DNA of 64,000 nucleotides from Candidatus Crickella equi (GCA_018064755.1 JAGHUP010000006.1:55044-119043), one strand, 5' to 3'; positions 38,461 to 48,259 are shown, numbered from the stretch's first letter. Translations and numbers: made by a program. Notes: generated by a model from the sequence alone, not told the origin.

Positions 38461-38684
38461 GTCACTATATAAGGTTCGACGCCAAAAGTACATCCTTTTT
38501 CAATCCCTAGAAATGCGATTCTGTCGCTATACAGTCGCTAATAGAAAAAGTACATACTCATTCCGGCCTTGACTAGCTAAATTAAGTATGTACTTTTATC
38601 ATTAATTGTTGCATAGCGACAATTTCGAAGATTATCGCATATGAAAATGATGTAGTTTTGTTGTCATCGCTCGCATAGTGACAA
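38461..38684. repeat. 270-bp-type structured repeat, family 2 copy C (diverged)
   Basis: Bases from GTTCGACGCCAAAAGTACAT onward match the repeats at 14627 and 15986, including AAAAAGTACATACTCATT and AAGTATGTACTTTT, the GTCGCTATACAG segment and GCATAGCGACAA. It is shorter and more diverged but keeps the nested inverted-repeat plan. It fills most of the 476-bp gap between the importer operon and the YbaK gene; bases 38685-38736 show nothing else. Confidence 0.75.
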
Positions 38685-38736
38685 TCCTCGCTTTGCCCCT
38701 CACGGGAAGACATTTTTCACCATTTGAAGATGAGTT

Positions 38737-39219
38737 TTATTCCGCCTCAGGGAGCTTGGTGACATCTATCCAAGCGATTGCGCCGGAGAATTCGAAGAGT
38801 TCATCAAGTGTCAGACCGATAGCGGAATTATCCGAGCCACAGGCCGGATAAACCATTTCGAATCTCTTCATTGAGTCATCGCAGTATATACGGACATCTT
38901 CGCGAGTTACGCCGAACGCGCAAACTCCGCCAATCTCGTGATTCGTGTACTGAGGAACCTCTTCAGGCGATAGCATTTTGGCCTTCTCGCCGAATTTGTC
39001 CTTGTACTTCTTGTTATCGATCTTGGCATCACCCGCCATCTGAATTAGGATGCCTGTGCCGTCCTTAAGTTTGAATGAAAGCGTCTTGCAGATGCGTGCG
39101 CCCTCAACGCCGACCGCTGCTGCAGCCAGATCTACTGTTGCACTGGAAACATCAAACTCCATAATTCTATCTGCAACGCCGAATTTCTCGAGATATGCTC
39201 TTGCGATATCGATTGACAT
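38737..39219 (-). CDS. YbaK/EbsC-family aminoacyl-tRNA deacylase
   Basis: A 160-residue protein of the YbaK/ProX editing family. Features include ARICKTLSFKLKDGTGILIQ with the conserved Lys, AGDAKIDNKKYKDKFG, the ML(S)PEEV loop and GGVCAFGVTREDVRIYCDDS. Such proteins hydrolyse misacylated tRNA, often Cys-tRNA-Pro or Ala-tRNA-Pro, in trans; the exact substrate here is open. AGGAGGC precedes the ATG. Confidence 0.88.
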   Translation of the reverse strand: MSIDIARAYLEKFGVADRIMEFDVSSATVDLAAAAVGVEGARICKTLSFKLKDGTGILIQMAGDAKIDNKKYKDKFGEKAKMLSPEEVPQYTNHEIGGVCAFGVTREDVRIYCDDSMKRFEMVYPACGSDNSAIGLTLDELFEFSGAIAWIDVTKLPEAE

Positions 39220-39245
39220 AGGATGCCTCCTTTCTTCTTGTGGTC

Positions 39246-39294
39246 AGGCCTGTCCCTTTTGGACAAAAATCCAATGAGGTCTGACCCCAATTGG
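39246..39294. repeat. Short intergenic repeat, GTCCC/GGTCTGACCC family copy 2
   Basis: CCTGTCCCTTTTGGACAAAA, ATCCAATG and AGGTCTGACCCCAATTGG fill the gap between brnQ and the YbaK gene. Same framework as 6752-6801, with different arm sequences that keep a TTGG/CCAA pairing. Confidence 0.55.
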
Positions 39295-39297
39295 AAA

Positions 39298-40641
39298 TTA
39301 TTTCTTGATGAGGTGGAGTACCAGGCCGATTACGAGGCCGATGAGTGATGGTACTACCCAGCCGAGGCCGAGGTTAAAGAATGGCAGGAAGCCGCCAGCT
39401 GCTTCGGTGAGAGCCGGGATGTTGAGTGCAGTCTGGATTGCTTCTGGCAGAGTCTTCAGGAAGTCGAAGATTGCTGCGAGGAATGCGCCAACTGTTACCC
39501 AGATGTAAACGTATTTGCTCTTGCCGAATACCTTCTCGCAGAGGGCAACTACAATGATTGTGATTGCAAGTGGGTAGAGCAGCATCAGTACTGGAACTGA
39601 GTAGTTGATGATTGCTGTCAGACCAACGTTGGAAACAGCGAATGAGAATACGCTGAATACCAGAACCCAACCTCTGTAGTTGAAAGGTCTGTGGAACATC
39701 TTAACGAACATCTCTGAGCAGCTTGTTACAAGACCGATTGCAGTCTTCAGGCAAGCGAATGTTACTGTCAGTGCCAGGATGATGTTACCGAGTGTGCCAA
39801 AATAATGGTTGGAGATCTGTGCGAGTGCGATTCCACCGTTCTCGGATACTTCGAATGCACCTCTTGACTGTGCTCCCATGATAATTGTAAGTGCATAAAT
39901 GAGTCCCATCAGGATTGCTGTCAGAACACCGGACTTAATTGTTGCCTTAGCAACTGCATCATCCTCTTCAATTCCAAGTCCTCTTACAACATCGATGATA
40001 ACGATACCGAATGCCAGTCCTGCGATTGCATCCATTGTGCCGTATCCCTCGATAAATCCATTGAAGAATGCACCGCTTTCATAATCTGGAATTGGTGCAA
40101 CGTCTGCCATGTTGGCAGTTGGATTAATCAGTGCTGCGATTACGAGGATTGCCAGGAATACCAGGAATACAGGGTTGATGATTTTGCCGATGTATAATGT
40201 GATATTCTTAGGCTTCCAGCTACAGATGAGAACAATAGCAAAGAAGACCGCTGTGAATACCAGTTGTGCAATAGTATGAGTGCTCTCAGGGATCATTGCT
40301 GCAAGACCTGTTGTGAATGATGTAGTTGCACATCTTGGAATTGCGAAGAATGGTCCGATTGTCAGGTACAGCAGTGTTGTGAAGAAAATGCCGTACTTGT
40401 ATGAAACCTTGCTGCTCAGGTCGAGCAGGTTCTCACTGTGTGTATTACCGATTGCAGCTACTCCAAGAATTGGAATACTTACTGCTGTTACGATAAATCC
40501 GATGATTGCTGGCCAGCTGTTGCTACCTGCCATCTGTCCCAGGTGTACCGGGAAGATCAGGTTGCCTGCTCCGAAGAACATACCAAATAACGTACTTGCT
40601 ACGATAATGGTTTCCTTCATTGTTAATGATCTCTTCTTCAT
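39298..40641 (-). CDS. brnQ: Branched-chain amino acid transport system II carrier protein
   Basis: A 447-residue LIVCS-family carrier with about 12 membrane segments. Hallmarks: ASTLFGMFFGAGNLIFPVHLG near the N-terminus, YLTIGPFFAIPRCATTSFTTG and YGTMDAIAGLAFGIVIIDVV. It imports leucine, isoleucine or valine with Na+ or H+. It stands alone between YbaK and recR. Confidence 0.94.
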   Translation of the reverse strand: MKKRSLTMKETIIVASTLFGMFFGAGNLIFPVHLGQMAGSNSWPAIIGFIVTAVSIPILGVAAIGNTHSENLLDLSSKVSYKYGIFFTTLLYLTIGPFFAIPRCATTSFTTGLAAMIPESTHTIAQLVFTAVFFAIVLICSWKPKNITLYIGKIINPVFLVFLAILVIAALINPTANMADVAPIPDYESGAFFNGFIEGYGTMDAIAGLAFGIVIIDVVRGLGIEEDDAVAKATIKSGVLTAILMGLIYALTIIMGAQSRGAFEVSENGGIALAQISNHYFGTLGNIILALTVTFACLKTAIGLVTSCSEMFVKMFHRPFNYRGWVLVFSVFSFAVSNVGLTAIINYSVPVLMLLYPLAITIIVVALCEKVFGKSKYVYIWVTVGAFLAAIFDFLKTLPEAIQTALNIPALTEAAGGFLPFFNLGLGWVVPSLIGLVIGLVLHLIKK

Positions 40642-40668
40642 ATCTTCTCCTTGTGTGAATCTATGTAT

Positions 40669-41271
40669 TTAAAGTTCTCTTCTACCCTCAATTGCCTTGA
40701 GCAATGTAACTTCGTCTGCGTACTCAAGGTCGCCGCCTACCGGAATTCCGTGAGCTATTCTTGTGACTCGAATGCCAGATGGTTTGATTAATCTAGATAT
40801 GTACATCGCTGTAGCCTCTCCCTCAATGTTAGGGTTGGTTGCGATGATTATTTCCTTGACTCGATCGTCATTCTGAAGGCGTGTAATAAGAGACTTCAGA
40901 TTGATATCGTTAGGTCCAATTCCTTCAACAGGTGAGATAGCACCGTGAAGCACATGGTACAGACCGTTGTACTCTCTGATGCGTTCCATTGCCATCACGT
41001 CCTGAGGCGTCTCAACCACACAAATCACGCTAGGGTCTCTGTTAGCATCCGAGCAAATCAGGCAAGGATCCTGGTCGGTCAGATTGCCGCACACCGAACA
41101 ATAGTGGAGGCTTCTCTTCGCGCTAACTATCGCATCAGCGAGATTGGCCGCTTCGTTATCCGTTAGATTGAGGATGTGAAAAGCCAGACGCTGCGCGGTT
41201 TTGCCACCAATACCAGGTAGCTTGGACAGCTCATTGATTAACTTGTTAAGTGGTCTTGGATATTGTTTCAT
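40669..41271 (-). CDS. recR: Recombination mediator RecR
   Basis: A 200-residue RecR of normal size: N-terminal helix-hairpin-helix ([20 protein letters not shown]), a zinc finger ([16 protein letters not shown]), Toprim domain ([20 protein letters not shown] ... [16 protein letters not shown]) and a C-terminal [20 protein letters not shown]. RecR loads RecA with RecF/RecO at gaps. The operon dnaX-ybaB-recR is the usual bacterial order. Confidence 0.97.
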   Translation of the reverse strand: MKQYPRPLNKLINELSKLPGIGGKTAQRLAFHILNLTDNEAANLADAIVSAKRSLHYCSVCGNLTDQDPCLICSDANRDPSVICVVETPQDVMAMERIREYNGLYHVLHGAISPVEGIGPNDINLKSLITRLQNDDRVKEIIIATNPNIEGEATAMYISRLIKPSGIRVTRIAHGIPVGGDLEYADEVTLLKAIEGRREL

Positions 41272-41274
41272 TAA

Positions 41275-41631
41275 TTAGAGTCCGAGTCCCATTCCGCCGA
41301 GAGGTCCAGTGATTGCGTTCATAGCAGCCTCAGCTGTCTCCTCAGTCTGTCTGATAGCCTCATTAACAGCAGCTGTAATGAGATCCTGCAGCATTTCAAC
41401 ATCATCAGGATCTACAACGTCTTTGCTGATAGTCAGGTTAGTGATTTCCTTCTTGCCGTTCATAGTTACTTCAACGGCACCGCCACCTGCAGTAGTTGTA
41501 AGTTCCTTCTCAGCGAGCTCAGCCTGAGTCTTTTCCATCTCAGCCTGCATCATCTGCAGCTGCTTGAGCTGCTGGTTCATGTTGCCGCCCCTCTGCTTTG
41601 GCTTCTTGCCAGCCATCATTCCTCTACCCAT
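41275..41631 (-). CDS. ybaB: YbaB/EbfC nucleoid-associated protein
   Basis: A 118-residue protein: a basic N-terminus (MGRGMMAGKKPKQRGG), a helical MNQQLKQLQMMQAEMEKTQA, then GGGAVEVTMNGKKEITNLTI and DLITAAVNEAIRQTEE. YbaB proteins bind DNA as tweezers-like dimers. AAGGAGAACTATA precedes the ATG. It is 3 nt before recR and 12 nt after dnaX. Confidence 0.95.
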   Translation of the reverse strand: MGRGMMAGKKPKQRGGNMNQQLKQLQMMQAEMEKTQAELAEKELTTTAGGGAVEVTMNGKKEITNLTISKDVVDPDDVEMLQDLITAAVNEAIRQTEETAEAAMNAITGPLGGMGLGL

Positions 41632-41643
41632 TATAGTTCTCCT

Positions 41644-43323
41644 TTACTTATCCAAAATATCGACTTCGACGCCGAACAGGTTGCCAATGTCACTGGCCAA
41701 TTCGTTCATCATATCGTCTTCATTCATCATTTCGTCAGCTACGGCTTCCATAACAGCTGTGCCTCTACGGCTCTCGACATCACCCTCGTGAATCTCTACG
41801 CGAGTTTCCTGTCCGTATAGGTCCTTGGCTGCCTTCAGGATTTCCTCCATCTTGTTCATAGCAAGGTCCATCTTGTTCTTCTTGATATGAACTGTCAGAA
41901 TACCGTCCTCGTAGCTATATCCTTTGGAGTGTCTTCCGACAAAACTCTCAAAGCTTCTGTCGTTCCTCGAGATTTCAGCGACTACGCTGTTCCACATATC
42001 TACCGGATCACCAGCCTGTTCACGTGGACCAGCTGTGATTGTAGTTACAGGTTCTTCGTCATCTTCCTGAACTGCAGCAGCGATTGCTGCCAGGCTAGAT
42101 GAAGCTGCAGGTTTCTCTGGGGCAGGCGCTGTAGTTCTTGTGCCTGCATTCTGAGTTCTGTTCTGAGATGCTGCACTAGCCTGCATCTTCTGACCGAACT
42201 CGCTCGCACTCACACTCGCTCCTTCGTCCTTGCCAGCCAATCTTACTGCAACTGTCTCCAGCAGAATTCTTGGTCTGTCTGAGTATCTTCCTATATTAAT
42301 ATATTCGGATATCAGGCGGATGGCTCTTTCAATCTCTTTGATGTCGATTGAAGCAGCCTGTTCTTTCAATCTTGATATATTCTCTGCCGATGCGTTAAGT
42401 ACGCGCTCAGCCTTGCTAACGTATTTAACAACCATCAAATTGCGGTAATGCTCAAGCCAGTCCTTGAGGAGCTGCTTGGCGTCCTTGCCACGCTTGATGA
42501 TTTCGTCAATGTACAGCAGCGCTTTGCCAAGGTCGCCACGACCGACTGCGTCGGTCAAGGCGAGGAAGAAATCCTCGCCGGCAGCTCCGGTATACTCCAG
42601 CACCAGATTCTTATCCAGTACGCTGTCTCCTGCTGCCATGCACTGCTCGAGGATGCTGAGCGCATCTCTTACAGAACCATCGGCTCTTGCTGCTATAGTT
42701 CCAAGGGCATCGTCGGTTGCCTTAACGCCCTTCTTCTCACATATACGATGCATTCCTGCAACTAACTCTTCCTCACTTACTCTCTTGAAGTTAAGCTGCA
42801 TACATCTTGATCTGATAGTAGCTCTTACCTTCTGTGGGTCAGTAGTTGCCAGAATGAAAATTGCATATTCAGGTGGCTCTTCAAGAGTCTTCAGAAAAGC
42901 ATTCTCTGCAGCCTGGCTCAGCATATGCACCTCGTCGATGATATACACCTTATATCTTCCAACTGTTGGTGGATACTTAACCAGGTCAATAATTGCTCTT
43001 AAATCATCGACGCCGTTGTTGGATGCAGCATCCAGCTCGATAACGTCAACGAACTTGCCTTCACGAATAGCCTCGCAGTTAGCACAGTGACCACATGGCA
43101 GTCTATCCTGACCTGTTCCAGGCTCGCCCTCAAGACAGTTGACCGCTTTAGCCAGAATTCTAGCTGTTGTAGTCTTGCCTGTTCCGTGAGTGCCCGTAAA
43201 AAGATAGGCCTGGCTCACTGTGCCGGTCTTAATCTGGTTCTGCAGAATTCTTACAATCTGCTTCTGACCAATTATATCCTCGAATACTTCTGGCCTTTCG
43301 GCTCTGTACAAAGCTAACTGCAT
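41644..43323 (-). CDS. dnaX: DNA polymerase III subunits gamma and tau
   Basis: A 559-residue clamp-loader ATPase. The frame extends to 43359, but the ATG at 43323 gives MQLALYRAERPEVFEDIIGQ, the conserved DnaX start. Walker A is GTHGTGKTT, the zinc module is CGHCANCEAI, then VYIIDEVHMLS (Walker B), TLEEPP and the sensor ATTDPQKV. The long tail after residue 370 is tau-like (Ala/Thr/Pro-rich linker, then a domain with SFESFVGRHSKGYSYEDGIL). No clear slippery A-run was noticed, so gamma may not be made. The ribosome binding site is weak (AAGGGTG), and repeat family 1 copy C abuts it. Confidence 0.95.
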   Translation of the reverse strand: MQLALYRAERPEVFEDIIGQKQIVRILQNQIKTGTVSQAYLFTGTHGTGKTTTARILAKAVNCLEGEPGTGQDRLPCGHCANCEAIREGKFVDVIELDAASNNGVDDLRAIIDLVKYPPTVGRYKVYIIDEVHMLSQAAENAFLKTLEEPPEYAIFILATTDPQKVRATIRSRCMQLNFKRVSEEELVAGMHRICEKKGVKATDDALGTIAARADGSVRDALSILEQCMAAGDSVLDKNLVLEYTGAAGEDFFLALTDAVGRGDLGKALLYIDEIIKRGKDAKQLLKDWLEHYRNLMVVKYVSKAERVLNASAENISRLKEQAASIDIKEIERAIRLISEYINIGRYSDRPRILLETVAVRLAGKDEGASVSASEFGQKMQASAASQNRTQNAGTRTTAPAPEKPAASSSLAAIAAAVQEDDEEPVTTITAGPREQAGDPVDMWNSVVAEISRNDRSFESFVGRHSKGYSYEDGILTVHIKKNKMDLAMNKMEEILKAAKDLYGQETRVEIHEGDVESRRGTAVMEAVADEMMNEDDMMNELASDIGNLFGVEVDILDK

Positions 43324-43326
43324 ATT

Positions 43327-43402
43327 ATGCACCCTTGAGCCCGTTCCTAAATGGCTCATAATTCTAAAAATGCGCCATTTAGGAACGGGCTAAATGGTGC
43401 AT
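43327..43402. repeat. Nested palindrome, repeat family 1 copy C
   Basis: ATGCACCCTTGAGCCCGTTC opens the left arm and GAACGGGCTAAATGGTGCAT closes the right; the inner part is AAATGGCTCAT/ATGCGCCATTT. It fits exactly between the SRP RNA 3' end and the dnaX start, where a strong hairpin could end the SRP transcript and mask the dnaX translation start. Confidence 0.85.
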
Positions 43403-43541
43403 GTGGCGGGAGCTCTACAGTACGCAGAGGCTGATCTGCGGCACACATTGCTAACCGCTTATTGCTGCTACCTCTCGGTCCTGACAAGGTTCACGGCGCC
43501 CTGTTGCGCAGGACCCCTACGCACTGTAGCACTCCCGCCAC
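43403..43541 (-). ncRNA. ffs: Signal recognition particle RNA (bacterial SRP RNA)
   Basis: On the minus strand the 139-nt region folds into one long hairpin: ends GTGGCGGGAGTGCTACAG and CTGTAGAGCTCCCGCCAC pair. The apical domain has the Ffh-binding hallmarks GTCAGGACCG-AGAG-GTAGCAGC (symmetric loop and a GAGA-type tetraloop), preceded by GTGAACC and followed by AATAAGCGGTT and GTGTGCCGCAG, as in clostridial SRP RNAs. Position immediately upstream of dnaX is the classical Firmicute arrangement. It lacks an extended Alu domain in the part I can delimit. Confidence 0.9.
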
Positions 43542-43603
43542 TATCTTATTATTATACCTAAAAAAAGGAACCGACGCAACGTCGATTCCTTAGTGCCTTG
43601 TAT

Positions 43604-45202
43604 TTAATTTACCGTAACGAACGCAGCATTTTTAATATAGTTGTTTGCTGTATAAGCTTCTCCGAGCTTACTACCGCCAGAGTAGACTCCAAGTATTTCT
43701 GCATCAACAGTATACTTGCCAGCATCACTAAATTTCGTAGTCAAAGTAATCGAGAAATCACAGTTGGCCTCGCCAGTAGTATACGAATCCGTCGCCAAAC
43801 TAAATTCGAACGGTTCCTCCTTAACCTTCTGGTCGCCCTTCTTTACAATCAGTCTACCCTTCACTACTGGTTTATCTTTAGCCGAATATCCTTTGTAACT
43901 GCGATTAGTTACAATAACAGGAATAGATGCCTTCTTGCCTGCTTTTACGCTGATATTGATATCTTCGCCCGCATTAGCGGCATTCTGGAGGATGAGGTCA
44001 GGTGTATTAGCTCCATCCTTAGTACCAGAACTCTCCAGAGCACTTCCTGCCTTCTTGCAAGATCTAAGAACTGCAATCTGCTGAATAACAGCATTGTCAT
44101 ATTTCATCTTAGGGTTGCTGAACTTGTAATCCTGAAGTGTCATGAATTCAGTTTCATTATGTGTGAACGATCCCGTCAAGAACATATCGTATGAATTAGG
44201 CCTTTCTGCTCTTGCTGACTCAGTCTCTTCAGCACTGTTGCCATATTCTTTCTTAAGCTCAATATCGTTATCTGAATCAGCAATCACAAGTGCAGCAAGT
44301 TTGCCTTCAGCGGTCTTGATATATCCACTTGCAGTAAGAGCATGCACTCCAACACGTGAGTCACCATTATAGAAAACGATCGCCAATCCAACAGCATTGC
44401 CGTTATCAATTGCATCGATAATAATCTTCTCAAGATCTTCTACTGCATAGGAACTTGTATTTATCTTATCTGCAATCGCCTCGCCTGCATACTTGGTATA
44501 GTGTCCGACATTTACATTCTTGCCATTCTTCTTGCCAGGATTACGTACCTGAGTAGAAGACATTAACTCAGCAGAATCGTTTTCAACAAAAGTCGCATCC
44601 TTCGCACCAGTCTTACCTGCGTTCTTCGCGGCGCTTTGGCCATCATTAACACCATTGAAGAAGAACTTAATGCCAGAGTGCTGATATGAACCCTCATCGA
44701 AGAAATTCTCAGTGAAGTATGACATAATGCCATCTTCATTCATTCCATCATTCCAGCCAGTCATAACCAACATATTGGCCGTACTTGCTGCCCAACACAG
44801 ATTAGCATCACCATAAGGAGCACCGCTTGTCACAGCGCTATTATCCTTGCCGGAATACTTCTCAGCATCTACCAGGTCATAACCACAATCCGCACCGCTA
44901 TCCAGTCTTGCCGAGCTACCGCCCGCAAAATGGCTTCCAATGGTCTCAACAACAGCATTCATCTGCTCAGCGGTCATTTTGTTAGAATTTCTCATGCCCG
45001 CAATAACGCCGCTATACTCATTGCCATCCGCATCACTAAACTCGAACTCCAGATTGCCAAGTTCTGGCACTGCCTCTGATGCAACATTTGTAGCCTTGTT
45101 TACTGTAATCTCTGCTGTAGCGCCACCATTAGCATCACCACCACAGCCAGCCAGCATAATAGTCATTACTATTGATAAGAATATGGTAAATATCTTTTTC
45201 AT
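43604..45202 (-). CDS. Secreted lipoprotein with papain-like (IdeS/C39-like) cysteine peptidase domain
   Basis: A 532-residue lipoprotein (lipobox IMLAGC, Cys near residue 19; start at ATG 45202 chosen, where MKKIFTIF begins a normal signal sequence). Residues about 130-350 carry the motif DANLCWAASTANMLVMTGWN, with the nucleophile Cys and the CWAAS pattern of papain-fold peptidases, then GVHALTASGYIK with the catalytic His and LVIADSDND for the third residue. The order Cys, His, Asp fits IdeS/Mac-type and C39-like enzymes. The C-terminal 130 residues are beta-rich, with IPVIVTNRSYKGYSAKDKP. It probably cuts a host or surface protein outside the cell. Target unknown. Confidence 0.65.
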   Translation of the reverse strand: MKKIFTIFLSIVMTIMLAGCGGDANGGATAEITVNKATNVASEAVPELGNLEFEFSDADGNEYSGVIAGMRNSNKMTAEQMNAVVETIGSHFAGGSSARLDSGADCGYDLVDAEKYSGKDNSAVTSGAPYGDANLCWAASTANMLVMTGWNDGMNEDGIMSYFTENFFDEGSYQHSGIKFFFNGVNDGQSAAKNAGKTGAKDATFVENDSAELMSSTQVRNPGKKNGKNVNVGHYTKYAGEAIADKINTSSYAVEDLEKIIIDAIDNGNAVGLAIVFYNGDSRVGVHALTASGYIKTAEGKLAALVIADSDNDIELKKEYGNSAEETESARAERPNSYDMFLTGSFTHNETEFMTLQDYKFSNPKMKYDNAVIQQIAVLRSCKKAGSALESSGTKDGANTPDLILQNAANAGEDINISVKAGKKASIPVIVTNRSYKGYSAKDKPVVKGRLIVKKGDQKVKEEPFEFSLATDSYTTGEANCDFSITLTTKFSDAGKYTVDAEILGVYSGGSKLGEAYTANNYIKNAAFVTVN

Positions 45203-45304
45203 CTGAGTTTTCCCATGCATAACGCATTCTATATCAAATTGTTATGCATAGAGTATACCATAATTGCCACTTCTACAGAAATACTCGCTCCAATTCTTAA
45301 CAAT

Positions 45305-45332
45305 AAAAAGGGACTGGCTTAATGCCAGTCCC
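45305..45332 (-). terminator. Terminator of the alpha/ribosomal operon
   Basis: On the minus strand GGGACTGGC / GCCAGTCCC arms with a 5-base loop and TTTTTATTG lie 16 bp after the rplQ stop. Confidence 0.9.
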
Positions 45333-45347
45333 AACATTGTTAAACTC

Positions 45348-45692
45348 TTATACCAGCTCGAGGAAAACAACTTCAGCGTTATCTCCCTGTCTTGGTCCAA
45401 GCTTAAGAATTCTTGTATATCCGCCGTTACGAGTCTCGTAACCAGGTGCGATCTCATCAAAGAGCTTAGCAACAACTGTCTCGTCGAATACGTACTCAAG
45501 AACCTGTCTTCTTGCGTGAAGGTCGCCCTTCTTAGCAATAGTGATCATTTTCTCAGCAATACGACCAGCTTCCTTAGCTCTATCTTCTGTAGTAGAAATT
45601 CTACCTTCTCTGAAAAGATCGGTTACCAGGTTTCTCAGCATGGATTTACGGTGTGCAGAATTTCTGCCCAGCTTCTTATAACCGTTCATCAA
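45348..45692 (-). CDS. rplQ: 50S ribosomal protein L17
   Basis: A 114-residue L17 beginning [20 protein letters not shown], with [20 protein letters not shown] and the C-terminal [20 protein letters not shown]. It is the last gene of the alpha operon, with AAAGGAGTAAG before its ATG. Confidence 0.97.
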   Translation of the reverse strand: MMNGYKKLGRNSAHRKSMLRNLVTDLFREGRISTTEDRAKEAGRIAEKMITIAKKGDLHARRQVLEYVFDETVVAKLFDEIAPGYETRNGGYTRILKLGPRQGDNAEVVFLELV

Positions 45693-45707
45693 TCTTACTC
45701 CTTTCGA

Positions 45708-46655
45708 TTAGTCATCCTCATTAGGTTTCAGGCTCAGTCCGAGCTCAGCCAGCTTGTTCTTAACTTCTACCAGAGACTTCATTCCGAGGTTTCTAACCTT
45801 CATCATGTCTTCCTCTGTTCTCTGAGTCAGCTCCTCAACAGTGTTGATGGAAGCTCTCTTCAGACAGTTGAATGAACGTACTGACAGTTCGAGTTCTTCG
45901 ATTGCCATAACAAGAGCCTTCTCCTTACGGTCCTCTTCCTTCTCAATCATGAACTTCATCTCGCTGACGTCTTCGCCAAGTCCGATGAACAGGTCGAGGT
46001 GCTCCTGAATAATTTTTGCGCCGATAGATACGCCTTCTTCTGGTGCAATAGAGCCATCAGTCCAGATTTCCAGAATAAGTCTGTCATAGTCTGTGATCTG
46101 TCCAACTCTAGTGTTTTCTACTGTGAAGTTAACCTTCTTAACAGGTGTGTAGATGGAATCTACAGGGATGACTGCAATTGGAGTATCCTCTGTCTTGTTC
46201 ATCTCAGCAGGTACATAACCCTTGCCTGTTGCGATGTTCATTTCCATAACCAGTGTTGCGTTATCTGCAAGTGTTGCGATGTGCAGGTCTGGATTGAAAA
46301 TCTCTGTATCAGCATCAACGATGATGTCAGCTGCAGTAACTTCCTTAGGTCCTACTGCGTTGATAATTGCTCTCTTGTCTTCATTGCCGTTAATCTTAAC
46401 TGCAAGTCTCTTGAGGTTAAGGATGATTTCTGTAACATCTTCCTTAACTCCAGGAATTGTTGAAAACTCGTGGAGAATGCCATCAATCTTAACGGATGTG
46501 ATAGCAGCTCCTGGAAGAGAACTGAGAAGAACTCTTCTCATGCAGTTACCGAGAGTAGTTCCGTAACCTCTCTCGAGAGGTTCGATAACGAACTTACCAT
46601 ACTGACCGTCTGCATTAACTTCCTTAGTAATAGTAGGCTTAATAATCTCGATCAT
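45708..46655 (-). CDS. rpoA: DNA-directed RNA polymerase subunit alpha
   Basis: A 315-residue alpha subunit. The N-terminal assembly domain ([24 protein letters not shown] stretch, here [39 protein letters not shown]) is followed by a linker near residue 235 and the C-terminal domain ([40 protein letters not shown]) that contacts UP elements and activators. Normal length. Confidence 0.97.
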   Translation of the reverse strand: MIEIIKPTITKEVNADGQYGKFVIEPLERGYGTTLGNCMRRVLLSSLPGAAITSVKIDGILHEFSTIPGVKEDVTEIILNLKRLAVKINGNEDKRAIINAVGPKEVTAADIIVDADTEIFNPDLHIATLADNATLVMEMNIATGKGYVPAEMNKTEDTPIAVIPVDSIYTPVKKVNFTVENTRVGQITDYDRLILEIWTDGSIAPEEGVSIGAKIIQEHLDLFIGLGEDVSEMKFMIEKEEDRKEKALVMAIEELELSVRSFNCLKRASINTVEELTQRTEEDMMKVRNLGMKSLVEVKNKLAELGLSLKPNEDD

Positions 46656-46763
46656 TCTCTTCCTCCTGTTTATTAACTTGTAATAACGTAATTAGTTCAT
46701 TGTTTGCAGGCCTTGAAGGTCTGCGTCTTTCTTACGTTCACCCGACTAGCGGGCTCTAAGTTA

Positions 46764-47351
46764 CTATCTTGAATAGAACTCTACGATGTAGTGCTCTTCG
46801 ATAGGAAGATCGATATCTTCTCTAACAGGAGTTCTTGTAATCTTACCCTCGAACTTGTCAAGGTTCAGCTCTACCCATGCAGGAGTAGTAATGATCATAT
46901 CCTTCAGCTCATTGAACTTAGGGGATGACTGAGACTTAGCCTTAACAGCAACAACGTCTCCTGCCTTAAGCTCCATTGAAGGGATGTCTGCCTTCTTGCC
47001 ATTTACTGTGAAATGACCGTGGTTAACGAGCTGTCTTGCTTCTCTTCTTGTAGCAGCAAAGCCCATTCTGAATACAACGTTATCCAGTCTGCTCTCGAGC
47101 ATGATGAGCAGGTTTTCACCAGCTCCGCCAGCTCTCTTGGAAGCCTTCTCGAAAAGGTTTCTGAACTGAGTCTCGCTCAGGCCATAAGTGAATCTTACCT
47201 TCTGCTTCTCTGTCAGCTGTACACCGTACTCGCTCTTCTTCTTGCGGCTCTGTACTGGATGTCTGTTAGATTTTTTATTTACGCCGAGGTACTGTGGCTC
47301 GATACCATAAGCTCTAGCCTTCTTCAGTACTGGTCCTCTTTCTCTTGACAT
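46764..47351 (-). CDS. rpsD: 30S ribosomal protein S4
   Basis: A 195-residue S4, lacking the N-terminal zinc cysteines (it starts MSRERGPVLKKARAYGIEPQ). The S4 RNA-binding domain is RLDNVVFRMGFAATRREARQ, followed by LVNHGHFTVNGKKADIPSM. The 108-bp gap to rpoA holds hairpins GCAGACC/GGCCTGC and AGCCCGCTAGTCGGGT that may modulate expression. Confidence 0.97.
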   Translation of the reverse strand: MSRERGPVLKKARAYGIEPQYLGVNKKSNRHPVQSRKKKSEYGVQLTEKQKVRFTYGLSETQFRNLFEKASKRAGGAGENLLIMLESRLDNVVFRMGFAATRREARQLVNHGHFTVNGKKADIPSMELKAGDVVAVKAKSQSSPKFNELKDMIITTPAWVELNLDKFEGKITRTPVREDIDLPIEEHYIVEFYSR

Positions 47352-47374
47352 ATTATGTTACTCCTCCTTCCCGA

Positions 47375-47770
47375 TTAGACTCTTCTCTTCTTAGGTGGTC
47401 TGCAACCATTGTGAGGGATTGGTGTAATGTCCTTAATCATAGTAACTCTAAGACCACAAGTCTCGAGAGCTCTAACTGCGGAATCTCTTCCGGAACCAGG
47501 ACCCTTTACATAAACCTCAACTGACTTCAGACCGTGCTCCATTGCTGCTTTAGCTGCAACTGTTGCTGCCTCTGCTGCTGCGAATGGTGTGCTCTTTCTG
47601 GAACCTCTGAATCCGTTTGATCCAGCGGATGACCAGCTAAGTGCGTTTCCGTCCATATCGGTCAGTGTAACCAGTGTGTTATTGAAAGTAGACTGGATAT
47701 GAGCCTGGCCTCTTTCAACGTTCTTACGTTCTCTCTTCTTCTTTCTTACTGTCTTCTTAACAGCTGCCAT
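47375..47770 (-). CDS. rpsK: 30S ribosomal protein S11
   Basis: A 131-residue S11: [40 protein letters not shown], and the C-terminal [18 protein letters not shown], all diagnostic. It sits between rpsM and rpsD with AGGAGGTATAAGCT before its ATG. Confidence 0.98.
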   Translation of the reverse strand: MAAVKKTVRKKKRERKNVERGQAHIQSTFNNTLVTLTDMDGNALSWSSAGSNGFRGSRKSTPFAAAEAATVAAKAAMEHGLKSVEVYVKGPGSGRDSAVRALETCGLRVTMIKDITPIPHNGCRPPKKRRV

Positions 47771-47786
47771 AGCTTATACCTCCTTC

Positions 47787-48152
47787 CTACTTCTTCTTTC
47801 CTGCTAATCTCTTAGGACCCTTACGAGTTCTAGCATTAGTCTTAGTCTTCTGTCCTCTTACAGGCAGACCTCTTCTGTGTCTGATTCCTCTGTAAGAACC
47901 GATTTCCATAAGTCTCTTGATGTTAAGAGAAACCTCTCTTCTGAGGTCACCCTCTACCATGTAGTCAGCATCAATGACTCTTCTGATCTTACCAGCATCT
48001 TCCTCTGTAAGATCCTTAACTCTGATGTCTCCATCAACTCCTGCCTTAGCGAGGATGTCTCTGGAAGTCTTCAGACCGATTCCATAGATATAAGTCAGTC
48101 CGATCTCGACTCTCTTATCTCTAGGCAGGTCAACTCCGGCAATTCTTGCCAT
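47787..48152 (-). CDS. rpsM: 30S ribosomal protein S13
   Basis: A 121-residue S13: [20 protein letters not shown] start, [18 protein letters not shown], and the C-terminal [20 protein letters not shown] before a basic tail. First gene after the alpha-operon promoter at 48260-48289. Confidence 0.98.
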   Translation of the reverse strand: MARIAGVDLPRDKRVEIGLTYIYGIGLKTSRDILAKAGVDGDIRVKDLTEEDAGKIRRVIDADYMVEGDLRREVSLNIKRLMEIGSYRGIRHRRGLPVRGQKTKTNARTRKGPKRLAGKKK

Positions 48153-48259
48153 TCTTTTCCTCCTTTCCCATCTTCCGTCTCCTTTCCGGGGGAGATATAG
48201 ACGGGTGTTCCATGTTTTGAAAGCGATATAGCCTGCGACCCCGGCGCCGCAAGCTCTTT

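Noticed and set aside
43598..44194. Open plus-strand frame of about 198 codons inside the cysteine peptidase gene
   Set aside because: It is antisense to a gene with a clear signal peptide, ribosome binding site and motifs; the plus-strand translation has no recognisable domain and no good ribosome binding site.
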